From Leptodontidium sp. MPI-SDFR-AT-0119 (Eukaryota; Ascomycota; Leotiomycetes; Helotiales; Leptodontidiaceae), in contig JAHLEZ010000012.1 in NCBI GenBank assembly GCA_020726505.1, positions 372,001 through 436,000 on the forward strand: a DNA stretch of 64,000 bases, read 5' to 3'. The notes under the pieces are model-generated. The model did not search any database and had not been told where the DNA came from. It saw nothing but the letters and a program-made list of their open reading frames with translations. Shown one piece after another: positions 20,855-32,558 of the stretch (positions within the stretch are counted from its first letter, which is position 1; every line of letters begins with the position of its first letter). Made by a program: the position numbers and the translations under genes.

Positions 20855-21129
20855 TGTTGGTATCTAACCAAGGTCCGATACCTGATATCAGGGTGACAAA
20901 GAATATAACAAGTGAAGTTTGATCAAGTATATTCCGTGTGTCCCTTTCGTACGAAAGGGAAAGCTACCTTAAATACATCAAGTACTAAACCCCGTAGCTC
21001 GTATAAGCATTACTCGTACGAAACCAGGAGGCAAGGTATGAAACCAAGCTTCATCTCGGCCAGGAGAGACGACTATCTTTGGAAGCTGTCAGAGTAAGAG
21101 AATGCCCCTCAGCTAAGGCTATCCCAACA
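20855..21129 (-). repeat. Copia-1 5' LTR (right in the window)
   Basis: No difference from 13543-13817 was seen by eye, implying very recent insertion. It is followed by the TSD GTTAT at 21130-21134. Confidence 0.93.
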
Positions 21130-21348
21130 GTTATTTTTATATTTAATTAATTTACGAAGTCAAAAACACACTCGATTTAGTTTTAAGTACCCTCTAATTT
21201 AAAATACTAACGGGCGGCCTTACGACGACACTTTAATAAGGACAAACTACTGGTTTTATTATAGGGGGCTACTCTTATATAATAGTATAAAAAAAGTGCC
21301 GCTACAAAGAACTTATTACGAAGTTAATCTGAAATAAGGCCGAATCCC

Positions 21349-22060
21349 CTACTTATAAATATCTAGAAGAAGTTCCTCGTCCTCCTCCTCCGCGCTATAA
21401 CGGCGACTTCGGCGGAGACGCTTAGTAAGAGTATCGTCTTTACTGTCGTCCTCCTTACTACGCTTAGTAGCGGTAGAGGAGACGATAGTGAGGAGCCGGT
21501 TTAAGACTAATACTATCTCTTATAATATAAAGCGTTAATATTTAAGAGCCTTAATATTAAAAAGGGATAAGGGGGTTAACTTATTACTTACGAGCTAGTT
21601 AAGCTAGCGATTTCCCGGCGTATAGCGCGCGTTTCTTTTAATAACGCTAGCGACAACTCCTTAATAGTCTTTAGTACACTAGTAATAGCGACTAATAATG
21701 CCGAATTAATTAATTTAGCGGCAATAACGATGACTTCTTTATCTTTTACCTCGAGGGCAATAATTAAACGAAGGTATTCTTCGGCGATAAATCACGGAAT
21801 TTATTATATATTAGTAATTATATATTTAAAGTACTTTCGACGAAGATTTAAATATAATTTAAAATAAAGAAAAGAAATAAGAATACTTATTAAGTTACAC
21901 CGGGACTTCTTTTTTACGTAATATACGTATTTCTTACTCTTAAGATTATTAAAGGCGTATTCGTAAGATAAGTTCTTTGTGAAGAGATAAACGCACCGAA
22001 TATAATATTTATAGTATACGAGGTCGAGCGCTCTTATAAGTATAAGTGTAGGCACTGTTT
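21349..22060 (-). pseudogene. antisense accessory gene remnant of Copia-A
   Basis: Downstream of Copia-A pol but on the opposite strand, protein-like text is read. One block from about 21782 to 21590 is open and helical, with KTIKELSLALLKETRAIRRE. It ends at a GTAAGT-type donor site. After a likely intron, another block from about 21517 to 21349 carries a basic nuclear-localisation-like run (TKRLRRSRR) and an acidic EEEDEE tail, then LLLDIYK and a stop. Copia-B repeats both blocks at 57428-57900 with RIP changes. More damaged coding text continues up to about 22060. The product is unknown; the helical, basic and acidic regions suggest a nuclear protein (inference). It is unrelated by eye to the DUF3716-like protein of Copia-1. 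Confidence 0.6.
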
Positions 22061-22504
22061 TTAGTTAGTACACTGTTTCTCTATTAAACTATCTCCGAAG
22101 AGTATATTTACTTTTGGCTTGTTTATTTAATTTAATATAGTCTTCTTAGAAATATTAGTTTTTGAGTTATATTAAGCGAATTTAAGGAGATCAAAAAGTA
22201 ATATACGTACAGTAGTTATATATATATTTACTAAGGAGATTTTAAACCTTTAAGGGGAGGCGACATATATATATATTTATCACGTTATATAATACTAAAG
22301 GTTCTTATTATTACTAGTTCTCGCTTAACCTCGCTACTACGTCTCGCTATATTCGGACCCCTTTCGGGACACTTTCGGGACACTATTAGATTAGAATTAG
22401 ACGATGTTAGATACTCTATTATTTTATTTATTATTTCTTATATATTACTAGTTATTTACTTTTATATATATTAAAAATAGTTTTTCTAAAAGAAGTTTTG
22501 CTTA

Positions 22505-22761
22505 TATTAGTTTATAAGTCCCTATATAAGTATACTTTAGTCCGGAAAAGGGGGTGCGGGTTAAAGTTAAAGGTCAGAGCTTAATTAGACTAGTTTCAAT
22601 AGAGATTCGGTGGGGTTTCGTAATATATAATCTAGCTCTCCTCGCACTCTCTTAGAAGACATATAGATTTTAAACCATACATTTATTACTCTGTCACTAT
22701 ACTCGCATTTTAAATATATTCACACTTGCGGCGTAGTACATGAACTGGTACTGCACCGACA
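22505..22761 (+). repeat. Copia-A 3' LTR
   Basis: 257 bp, matched to 7611-7867 with many transition differences and followed by the TSD AGGAG. The TGTTGG start has decayed to TATTAG. Confidence 0.88.
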
Positions 22762-22766
22762 AGGAG

Positions 22767-24130
22767 AGTATACTCTTAATACTCTACTAAGAACTTCTTA
22801 TTTACTAGTTCGTTGTTTTACGTGTATTTAGCCTCTAAGGCCTCCTTTAAAGTCAAGTCTCTATTTATTAATACGAGTTTAATACTTAATTAGTCTAAGG
22901 CCTCTCACTAACGATAAGTTAACTCTTAATTAATCTTATATATTAATATTATAAAGGTTTTTACTTTATTTTTCTTAGCTCTCTTAAGTTAAAGGTACGT
23001 CGTAAACATCGCCGCTACTAATATAAGGAAGATCTTTATTATAAGTGCCTTTAATTAGTAATTCGCTAAAGAAGTTTTATAAGTTCTCTTGTTTTAAGGT
23101 AATAGTCTTAAATCATAGGATATCGAGGGGTTTAATTAATCCTCTATAACCCGTAAGCGCTCCTTAACCTCTTTAATAAAGCTCGAGGGTTAAGTCGGCG
23201 AGACGCTAACTATAAGTCGTATAAAGACCTTTAACTTAGGGGAATCGTCGAGTGCCGCAATTTTAACCTACTTCTAGTAGTAATTATCTATATTTATAAA
23301 AGTATCCCTTTATTCCGTATTAAGCTAGTAAGACTTAATAATTAACTTATTAGAACAGTTAATATTAACGAAGACTTACTAATTAAAGTACGACTAAACG
23401 AGTATATCTAATAGTTACTTTAGTCGATTTCGGTTTTTTATATATAACTACTTAAGGTCGTAATACTCAAGGAACTTCTAACTAATTAAGACGTTAGTGT
23501 TACTTAGGTCGGTTACTAGAAAAGGGAAGTTAATTCGCCGGCAGTCAATTGTTAAGGTAAGTAAAACGGCTATGTCAATTAGTTTACTTTTTTTATTATT
23601 ATAACTAATTAAGACAATTAATTAAAGGAGGGATATAAAGGAAATATCAAATTACTTAATAAGTCGATATACGAAAGAGGTTTTAATAATACTAAAAATA
23701 TTAACTCTGTTATTAATATATATAAGGGTTTTAATAAAGAATTTATTTCTTCTTAATTTAATATTAATTAAGAATTATCGTCCTTTAATAAGAACACAGA
23801 AATTAAATAGTAAGTCCTTCTATAAGTTATAGCCTATATTAAGGTATAAGTCTTTATTACGGCCTAAGAGTTTTTTAATAACTTATTAGTCTCTAAATCC
23901 TCGTTAATAACTAACTAAAAAATTAACTTATTAAGAGCCTAGTCTTTACGACGCTTAGGACAGTCGTTAGCTTAATAGCCAGTCTTACTATAATAGAGAC
24001 AAGTGTTAATAAAGACGTCTCTAAGTGTAAGAGAAAGTATAAGAGACTTTAGTCGGCGTAAGATAAGCGAAGAAGAGGGCGTACGCTAGTAGGTATCTGA
24101 CAATTATCTTAGAGTCGGGGTTAAGGGTCT
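22767..24130 (-). pseudogene. Gypsy-1 gag C-terminus, protease and RT N-terminus remnant
   Basis: This segment of Gypsy-1 lies between Copia-A and Copia-C1. On the minus strand near 23940-23995 it holds a damaged zinc knuckle (CLYYSKTGY...NDCPKRRK, a CCHC motif after allowing two RIP changes). The rest follows the expected order from gag to pol, but stops are frequent. The last five bases (GGTCT) are the TSD of Copia-C1. Confidence 0.6.
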
Positions 24131-24324
24131 TGTCGTGCAGAAGACGAGTATTAGCTCAGGGGTTTGAAAGATTCTACGATTAGATGAGGTTCTAGAAAGT
24201 GTGTTTAAAGATTGATTAAATTAAGCGTTGTCCTTTTAAAAAGAGGAGCTAGAGACTGGGTTTATATACTTAAAGTACTTACACAAGTATACACTAAACT
24301 AAAGAACTGCGCTAGTACGCGACA
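24131..24324 (-). repeat. Copia-C1 3' LTR
   Basis: Plus-strand text starts TGTCGTGCAGAAG and ends ACGCGACA. It contains a TATA-like GTTTATATAC stretch. It pairs with 32360-32553 and with both Copia-C2 LTRs in inverse. Confidence 0.88.
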
Positions 24325-25139
24325 CACCCCTATAGTAAGCTGTAGTCGTAAGGACGTTAAGCTTACTATTAAAATACGCACTAAGGAGATTAAGAGATGC
24401 CCTATACGCACTCTAAGTAAACAAATAAGGCTCTAAGAAAAACTAACTAACACTATTATATAGTCGTCAAGTAAGTTATAACAAAAGAAAGTATAATACG
24501 TAACTAAGTGCGTAATCGGGAACTCGTTCCTTAATAAACGCGCACCCCCTAAAAAGTAAATAATAATATAAGTCGCCGCGTTAAGATCTTAAATATTAAA
24601 TAAGAGTACGTAAATAAGGCGTATTATAAACACAAGAGTATTTATATGTCTATCTTAAATTATAAATATAAAGATATAAGATAAAGTTTCTAAAAAGAGA
24701 GTACGATTTATAAATTATAAGACTAAGATCTTACTATAAGATAAATAGCCCGGTCTAAAGTAAGACAAGTGCGATTAAGGTATTAATTAATTAATTAGAC
24801 GTCGTTAGTAATTACGTTAAGTTAAGAAGTGGCGCTTAATACTCTAATTAGCTAAGCCACGTTAAGTTAATATAAAGGTTTCCACTTACTTAGTAAGTAG
24901 TATTAATTAGTAAACTATGCGCGCGATTAGTGATCGCGAGCCTTCCGCCTACAACTATAAATATTACCCTCCTTTCTTACTAATAATAACCCTTTTCTAA
25001 TATTACTAACGCTAATATACACCTTCACATTTGCCCTTCTATTCCTTTCTTCTTTTTCGATCATTTATTTTTATACTCTTATCTCTTACTCCCTCACTTT
25101 CGAGTATTAAATTAACTCTTTAAGTAATAAATAATTATT

Positions 25140-26130
25140 ATAAAAGTATCCGCCTTATTATCTCTTATTTAAAAAGACAATAATAATAAGCTTAAAGATG
25201 TCTTCGGTGAGATTAATAAAAATAAAAATAAGCTTATTAATAGTGCCTCTTTTACTCCTTTTATACCCTCTCGTTTTATTATCTCTTTAAGCGATCTCTT
25301 TTATTCTATAAATATATCTGACTTTAATAATAATATCTTACTTGTCCTTTATTACTCTCGTCGTACTTTTATTTGCCTCTCTTTATTAAAATCTTTACTT
25401 TTTATTTATATTACTTATACGTTATTTAAGATAATTATTTAAGTTTCTTTTAATACTTTAAAGACTTTTAAGAGAGTATTAAATAAAGTTCTTGATTTTT
25501 AATTTCGTAAACGCGTTAATGTTTTTACTTCTCCTCGCTAGTCTTATAAGAGTTCTAAGAAATTTTTACTAATAAAAAGAACTCGTAATATATATTCCTT
25601 TTTATTTATTTAAATCTCACTTTTATTAATTAAGTATTAAAGTATATATTAATAATATTATAAGCCGCGAATTTATTAATCTTTATTTATTATATATCTA
25701 AATTATTACCTTCGGTAAAAGAGATCGAGGCTATTACTATATAAACACTACTTTAACTAGTAATCGCTACTTTACTTATACTAATAGCTATATATACTCT
25801 CCCGCCACCGGCGATCTTCTAAAGTACGGCAAAAGACTAGTCCGCGCTATTAATACTAACGATTAAAAGGTATATAAATTCTTTAATAAATTATTAGCGA
25901 TTATTAAATTAACTATTTTAAGTCTATTAAAAAGTATTGCGTCACTATTAAGACTCTCCTCGAGAATTTAAGTAAGTCTTCGAGCTCTAAAGAGGAGACT
26001 AATAAGATTATTCCCTCTTCTTCACGCCGTCTTCCTCTTAAGTATAATAAGAAAGATAACTTAAATAATAAGGCTAGAACTAAAGTTAATAAAGTTACAA
26101 GAAAGCGTAAAAAGTCTATAAGTATAATAA
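25140..26130 (+). pseudogene. antisense accessory gene remnant of Copia-C1
   Basis: On the plus strand, opposite to pol, are long protein-like reading segments with few stops. The first, from about 25193, reads KDVFGEINKNKNKL followed by SFTPFIPSRFIISLSDLFYS and runs nearly open to about 25580. A second at about 25720-25900 contains SPATGDLLKYGKRLVRAI. A third at about 25940-26130 contains KTLLENLSKSSSSKEETNK and a Lys/Arg-rich end. Copia-C2 repeats these blocks on its minus strand at 40540-41560. Frame changes between blocks suggest introns. Function is unknown; the basic C-terminus fits a nuclear or nucleic-acid-binding protein (inference). Confidence 0.62.
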
Positions 26131-26149
26131 ATATATTTAAATATATAAT

Positions 26150-29100
26150 TAATATATTTTAGTCTAAAGAGCTTTAAGTTTAAGTGAGATTTAATTAAGT
26201 TTACGGGGATCTTTTTGTTTTTACGTAAAGTTTCGGTTATAAGGGTTTTTTTTTTAATAAATTTATAAAATCTTTAATTAAGTTTAACTAAATTAACTAT
26301 AAGATTTAAGCGAAATTAAGTGGATTTTTAGTGTTTTAATTATAAAAATACTTAATTTATTAAGTAAAAAAGTTTTTATAAATAAAAAATAATATAAAAT
26401 TTCTTTATATATTTTTAATAAATATATTTAAAGCTCTTTAACTTAAGATTTATAATTATTAAAGTTTAAGAAAACTCTAAAAAGCTCGAATTTCTAGCGA
26501 AATAAATTCTTTATAAGACTATTAATAAGTATATTAATAGTTAAAAAATATATTACTTTAAAGGATCCGCGAGTATACTCTTACTTTAATTATATATTAT
26601 AAATATTAATATAACGTAACTTTATTATAATCCTTTTAGTATTATTTATAATAAACTTAATAGTTTATTAATTATTATATAAAATCTCCTACGTCTCACT
26701 TAAATTAAGAGTTAAATTTTTAAAGAAGTGCTAAAGAGCTATAGTTTCTTTACTTATATACTTTAATATAAGTAATTTAACTTTAGTTATTAAAGTAATA
26801 ATTATTACTTATTTTAATACTTTTTAAATCACTAGCTTATTAAATAAAAAGATTACGTAACCTTAAGATAATTGTCGTGTCTTTATATTATTAGCGAAAG
26901 AGGCGTTAAAGGCAATAATAATTACTTTATTATAATACTTACTATAAATAATACTTAAAAAGCGTGTACTAAATAAGTAATAAATAAGCTAATATATTAT
27001 AGTAAAGTGTTTAGGCTTAAGGTTTATTACGAATTATAAAAGTAAGGCAATTATATATATAATATTTAGTCTTATAATAATTACTACGTATAAGACAAAG
27101 CTTACTCTCTTTTAGTATACTTTAATGTGTTTCTTAAAAGCTTATTTTATATACTTAATAAGATCGATTTACAATAGCGGTGTCGTTAGACAATTATTAT
27201 TTACTTACTTAAATTTGCGAGCGATCTTCTTAAAGTACTAATTATAAACTAAGGAGATTGTTTTACACTTTTAATCACGTAATACTTTAATCCCTAGAAA
27301 TTACTTAATGTCTCTAAGATTATATATATTATATACTTAGTTTAGACGCTTAATAAGATCTTATTTAAGCTTTTAATTATTTTAGTAATAAAGTACTTAG
27401 ATATTATTTACGTAAAAGAAGACTAAGATTTTATATTTAAAATCTGTGAATATATAAGGCTCCTTTAAGTAAAGAGAGAGCCTTAAATTAGTTAAAGTCT
27501 TACTTATATACTTATACTAGAGATAAGGGGAATTATATATTTTATAAAGTACGTGATTAACTCGTAATACTTAGTTAAGCTATTAGAAACCAAGTAGAAA
27601 TTAGTAGTATATTGTTTTATTATTTATATTTCTTAAGGTATTAATAAAGGTATTAATTACGTCGAAGTACTTGACTTCTAAATTAAAATAAGTTACGAGT
27701 GCTATAGTAATTCTAAAAGACTTTATAGAGAGCGTGTTAGCGTATATTAATATAATTATTACTTTACTTTAGAGATTACCTTAAACTACTATTCGAGAGC
27801 GGTATCTTAAAATATATTTGTCTTTACTAAGCTTATACTTAAAGACTCACATAAGCGGGACAAGTGTGTTTATAGTACTCGAATTGTACTTCTATAAGTA
27901 CTAGTATTTATATTTATTTATATTCCTTATTTTTAACTTATAGTCTTTTAGAAACTACTTTTTTATTAAGTAGTTCTTAAAATCGCTCTACTTTTTTAAC
28001 ATTAATAAAAGATCTTAGACTTTAACTTTAAAAAATAAGAGCTTCTCTTTTAATAGCAGGCGATTTACTTATATCGCTATTATAATTACTAAATATACTG
28101 TCTTAATTAATTCCCTAAAATCGTCTTATTCTTTTTAAGACATATATTAATTAAGTATAAGCCTATAAAGAAGCTAATTAATTTCGGATTAAAGATTACT
28201 ATACTTAATTAAAGTATACTTATTAGAGTTTATACCCTCAAGGTTTAAGTCACTTTTAAGATTAGAGTTGCCCTTTTAAGAGCGCGTTTTTTTAAGGATA
28301 ATAATAAGTATTATAAATACTTTATTACCTTTACCCCCTTTATATAGTTTTCTTTTTCTTTTCGTGCTTTTTACTAGCTTTTTTTAAGTACTTAAGACTT
28401 TAAATTAAACTGTGGCGGCCTTAACCTTTATTTAAGAGCGTATTATTACTCTTGTTTATTCTCGTACGTTTAATTAAGCTCTTAACACTTTAGTTTAAGA
28501 ACACGTTATTACTTTCGATAACGAATCTGAGGTTTTAAGAGCTTATACTTAAAGAGTTAATTATTTTAAACTTTTATTTATAACTTCTTAAGTTACTTAA
28601 TTAAAGTTTTTAGTTAGTTCCTTTAATACTTCTTTTAATAGTAATAACTTTACTCGCAGGTAATCCGCTTTTAAAGTAAATAATAATATTTAAATCTCGA
28701 GTCTAAAAGCTCGAGATAAACCTTTAGCTTAGTCTTATAATACGTTTGACGCTTAGTTTGTGAGTTATATATTTTTACTTAGACACGATCCCTTTAAGTC
28801 TTATTTTATATTTAGCGTAAGCCTTAAGTCGTACGCACTCGACTTCTACTCCTTGCCCTTTACTAGTACTTTAACCGGCGCATTGTCTAGTATAAGAGTA
28901 ACTTTAAGAGTTAAAAGTCCCGTTATAATATTTAATTTTTTAATATCTTTTATTTTTAAGTTTTAACTTTTTAAAGTAATAGTTAGTTTTTTAATAAACT
29001 TAAAAAGTAATATTAAAGCGCTTTTAATTATAACTGTCGCTTTCTTAATAGTCTTATTACTTATAATATTTACTAGGATTCCGACTTAATTTACGACTAA

Positions 29101-32100
29101 TTTATTTTCTTTAATAAAATCGTAAATCGACTAAGTTTCCTTAATTATAATTATTACTTCTTTTTAACTTAACTTATAAAATAAATCTTTATTAAAGTGT
29201 ACGTTACGTGTGACAATAATTTAGTCGAGACGTAACACTTAAATCCGGTAAATATTAAAAGTATAAAAACTTACTAAGTATTTAATATATATACGCGTAT
29301 TTATTTTAAACGCTCTTTTCTTTTGCCCTTTTACTTGTTTTATTATTAATAAATATACTTTATACTTAAAGACGTAAATCTTATTTTAATTTAGTTTAAA
29401 ATTTATAATAAGCTTTATAATAAGCGCTAAATTATATTATTAAAAGTAATTACGAAACTACTAATTTAGTGTTTTTAATAGTAATTATTAATTATTTACA
29501 CGCCTAAGGCTCTTATTATATAAGTAAATGCCTCTTAATATATATTTAATAGTTAATTTTATAAAGAGATTTACTAAGAGCTTTATTTTAATTCCCTTAT
29601 TAATTACTTTTTAACTAGCCTTTTCGGCGTTATTATTTAACTTATAAATTAAAGTAAGTAAAAGCTTAAGTTTAATTTTAAGCTTTTTAGTTTAGTTTTT
29701 ATATTTTATAAACTCGCAGATAATAATAACTATCTTTTCTTAGTTATGTTTTAGTTTATATATTAAGAGTTTAAATTACTTACGAACTTAGCGTTTAAAG
29801 CTCTTAATATATTTAAAGACTATATTATACTTTTTATTTTAAAAGGTATAACTTACGAGTAGTTTATTATATTTATTTTTAAGTAAAAGGAACTAAGAGT
29901 TATTCTTAAATTTAATTAAATAATTAAAGAAATCTTAAATGACTCTTTAAAATAGTTTAAGTAATCGTCTCTTAATTAAGCGTTTAAAAATTACTTAAGA
30001 TACGTGGGTTAAAGTATAATACTTATACTTAATTCTTCTTATTACTTTAGTAATCTTAATATTCTTAGTTAAACTTATTAACTTTTTTAAGGTATTTAGC
30101 CTTAAATGTCTAAAATATAAATACTAATATATTTCTATATTTATTCTTAGTCTTTTATATTCTCGTAATAGTTTATAAGATTTATTAATACTTTATTTAA
30201 GCGTTAAAAATATTATAGTACTTATAATATTAAAAGAAATCTTACGAGAGTTTAATAAATAATTAAAAAGCTTATTAAATTTAAAAAATATAAAGTTTTA
30301 CTTATAAATTAACTATTATATAATTAAATAGTCCTTTATAAGATTATTTTCTTTTTTTTAACGTAAAGTATAGTTTATTTTATAATACTAAAGTCTATTA
30401 TTATAAAGACAAACTTTAGAGATAATATTAATATAAAATCCTTTTATAATAATAACGTCGTTAAAGGTTAAATTAAATAACTCCTTATTTAAGTTCTTAA
30501 GAGACCTCTTTATAATATAAATTCCGCGTCTTATAATTAGAAATTAAAAACTTTTATACTTTATAATATCCTTTAATTTAAATTTAATAAATAATCTTAG
30601 CTTTAAGAGTAAACAATCGTTGACTAAATTAATTACACTATAACTATTAAGAAAAGTGCTTGACGACAAGGGGTAGGCTAAGTCTTATATAAAATAAACA
30701 CTAGGTTAATAATTTTTTATAAGGCTTAAGAGGATTACTACTTATATTTATATGTTACTCTTTACCCCTTTATTTAAGATATTTCTAAGGAACGTAAACT
30801 TACTTTTGCCCTTATTACCGGCGCTTTTAATAGCGTCTTTAGTAGCTTAAAGTAGTAGCCTATTTAATTTAATCTAGTCTTATAATATCTTTTATTTATT
30901 ATTAGTAAAGCGTTATTAGATTTACTTTATTATAACGTCGTTAATTAATAAGTTTAATTTAATATTACCCTTAGGGTCTTTTATATAAACCTTTTTATAA
31001 ATAGTAAGTTAAAGTCGAGTATAATTTAAAAGGCTTTACTTATAAGTCTGATTATTTTAGTAAGGGTATAACTTCTTAAAAGATTTCCTTCTTAAAAGTT
31101 TACGAGCGTCCTTATTAACTTCTAAAGTCGCTTTATTATTAGACGATTATTTATTAAGAGTAATAAAGTGTTTATAACCTCGGGTTTTATAACTTAATAA
31201 AAGAGCTTAATACTAAGGACTTAATTTATTAGTATAAAAGAAATAAGCTAGTTAATTAATAATATAAGGAAAAAGAAGACTAAGGGTCTTATACTTTTAA
31301 ATTTTCTTACTTTAGTACTTTGTTTATAAACGATTAAAGTTCTCTACTGTAATTAAGAAGTTAATTATGCTAATCGTTCCTTTTACGTCTATTACCTTAT
31401 ATAGCTGAGCTTTTCGAATAAGCTCCTAGTAAGATATAATTTATACGCGAGAGTTGCTTTTTCCTTTAGTCTTAAGGGATTCTTAGTAGTTGTTTTGTGT
31501 TTAAGTTTAAATCGACATTTCTATTTAATAAAGTACTTCTTTAAGAGAGCAAAAGATCGCTTAAATATTTATACGCTTTTCTTATATTACTCGAGTTATT
31601 ATAATACTAAAGAATTACTTAGTTATACTCCTTTTAATTTAGTTATAAAGTTTAAAGTAATTAAAAGCTTAAGACTACTAAATTATACTTTAGAAGACGT
31701 ACTTTTTAGCCTTAGCTTTTACTTACTCTTAAAGTGACTTAAAGGTTATAAAGTTAGGCCTTATTAATAACGCTAAGAGCGGTTTAAATATTCTAGAGTT
31801 CCTCTTTATATTAAGAGTTAAAGACGTAAACGTTTAATTACCTCCGCCCTTAGAACTTAGGCTAATAGTAGTTATATTATTTATTATAATACTTAAGGAT
31901 TTAAGAGCTCTCTTAACGTTTCTTATAATTATTACTTAATTATTTATTACTTAAGTCTTAAGTTATTTTTTATAAATATATATAAAGAGCTAATAGTCTA
32001 CGTTATTTTTAATATTAACTTCCTCCACGAGCTCTTTAGTAATTAAAAGAGTAATATTAAAGATTTCAAATAAAGACGTAATATCTTTTTTATTAAAGTT

Positions 32101-32300
32101 AACGTATAATTAAAGTCTAAGTATATTTATTATAAGCGTAAAGTATATAAACTATACTAATTAATCTTTTAGTTTATTATATAAAATCTTAAATAATAAG
32201 AGCTTAATAAGTTCGTTAATACTTATAAAAGACATATTAAATAATTAATATATAATTATAGAATTAAAAGTAAAAGTTAAATAATTATAGAACTTATTAA
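26150..32300 (-). pseudogene. Copia-C1 gag-pol remnant
   Basis: RIP-destroyed. Orientation is fixed by the LVFFYVNN remnant near 27400-27430 (YVDD in Copia-C2) and by collinearity with Copia-C2 in inverse. No frame is intact; short plus-strand frames such as 28760-28966 and 31495-31737 are chance openings. Confidence 0.7.
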
Positions 32301-32359
32301 CTAAAAGTTCTTTTATAAATACGTTATATAACTTAAATAAAATAAGTGTAATTCTTAAT

Positions 32360-32553
32360 TATCGTATAAAAGACAAGTATTAACTTAAGGGTTTAAAAGA
32401 TTTTACGATTAAATAAGGTTCTAGAAAGTGTATTTAAAGATTAATTAAATTAAGCGTTGTCCTCTTAAAGAGAGGAACTAAAGACTAGGTTTATATACTT
32501 AGAGTACTTACGTAAGTATACACTAGACCAAAGAACTGCGCTAGTGCGCGACA
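32360..32553 (-). repeat. Copia-C1 5' LTR
   Basis: 194 bp, ends TGCGCGACA, followed by the TSD GGTCT. Confidence 0.86.
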
Positions 32554-32558
32554 GGTCT

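Larger units (their letters stand above)
13543..21129 (-). mobile_element. Copia-1: intact young Copia retrotransposon with antisense accessory gene
   Basis: Two 275-bp LTRs (13543-13817, 20855-21129), with no mismatch found by eye, are flanked by a perfect TSD GTTAT (13538-13542 and 21130-21134). The element is 7587 bp and transcribed on the minus strand. It has normal composition, an uninterrupted gag-pol frame and no RIP, in contrast with the Copia-A sequence around it. Between pol and the 3' LTR is about 1.6 kb carrying an oppositely oriented spliced gene. The palindrome core CGTACG occurs about fifty times across it. It looks recently transposed and potentially autonomous. Confidence 0.95.
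7611..22761 (+). mobile_element. Copia-A: RIP-degraded Copia element inserted in Gypsy-1 and split by Copia-1
   Basis: LTRs of 257 bp (7611-7867 and 22505-22761) are flanked by AGGAG at 7606-7610 and 22762-22766. Without the nested Copia-1 it is about 7.56 kb. Plus-strand gag-pol remains are in Copia order (integrase before RT and RNase H), matching Copia-1 motif by motif. The two LTRs differ by many C/T and G/A transitions, so LTR divergence cannot be used as a clock. An antisense gene remnant follows pol. Copia-B at 45490-58842 is a second copy. Confidence 0.9.
24131..32553 (-). mobile_element. Copia-C1: RIP-degraded Copia element, minus orientation
   Basis: LTRs of 194 bp (24131-24324 and 32360-32553) are flanked by GGTCT (24126-24130 and 32554-32558). 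Pol reads on the minus strand with a YVNN remnant of YVDD near 27400-27430. A plus-strand accessory-gene remnant sits between pol and the 3' LTR. It is the same family as Copia-C2 and in opposite orientation. Length is 8423 bp. Confidence 0.88.

Noticed and set aside
24212..24436. 74-residue plus-strand frame
   Set aside because: Starts in the Copia-C1 LTR and runs into RIPped DNA; no conservation in Copia-C2.
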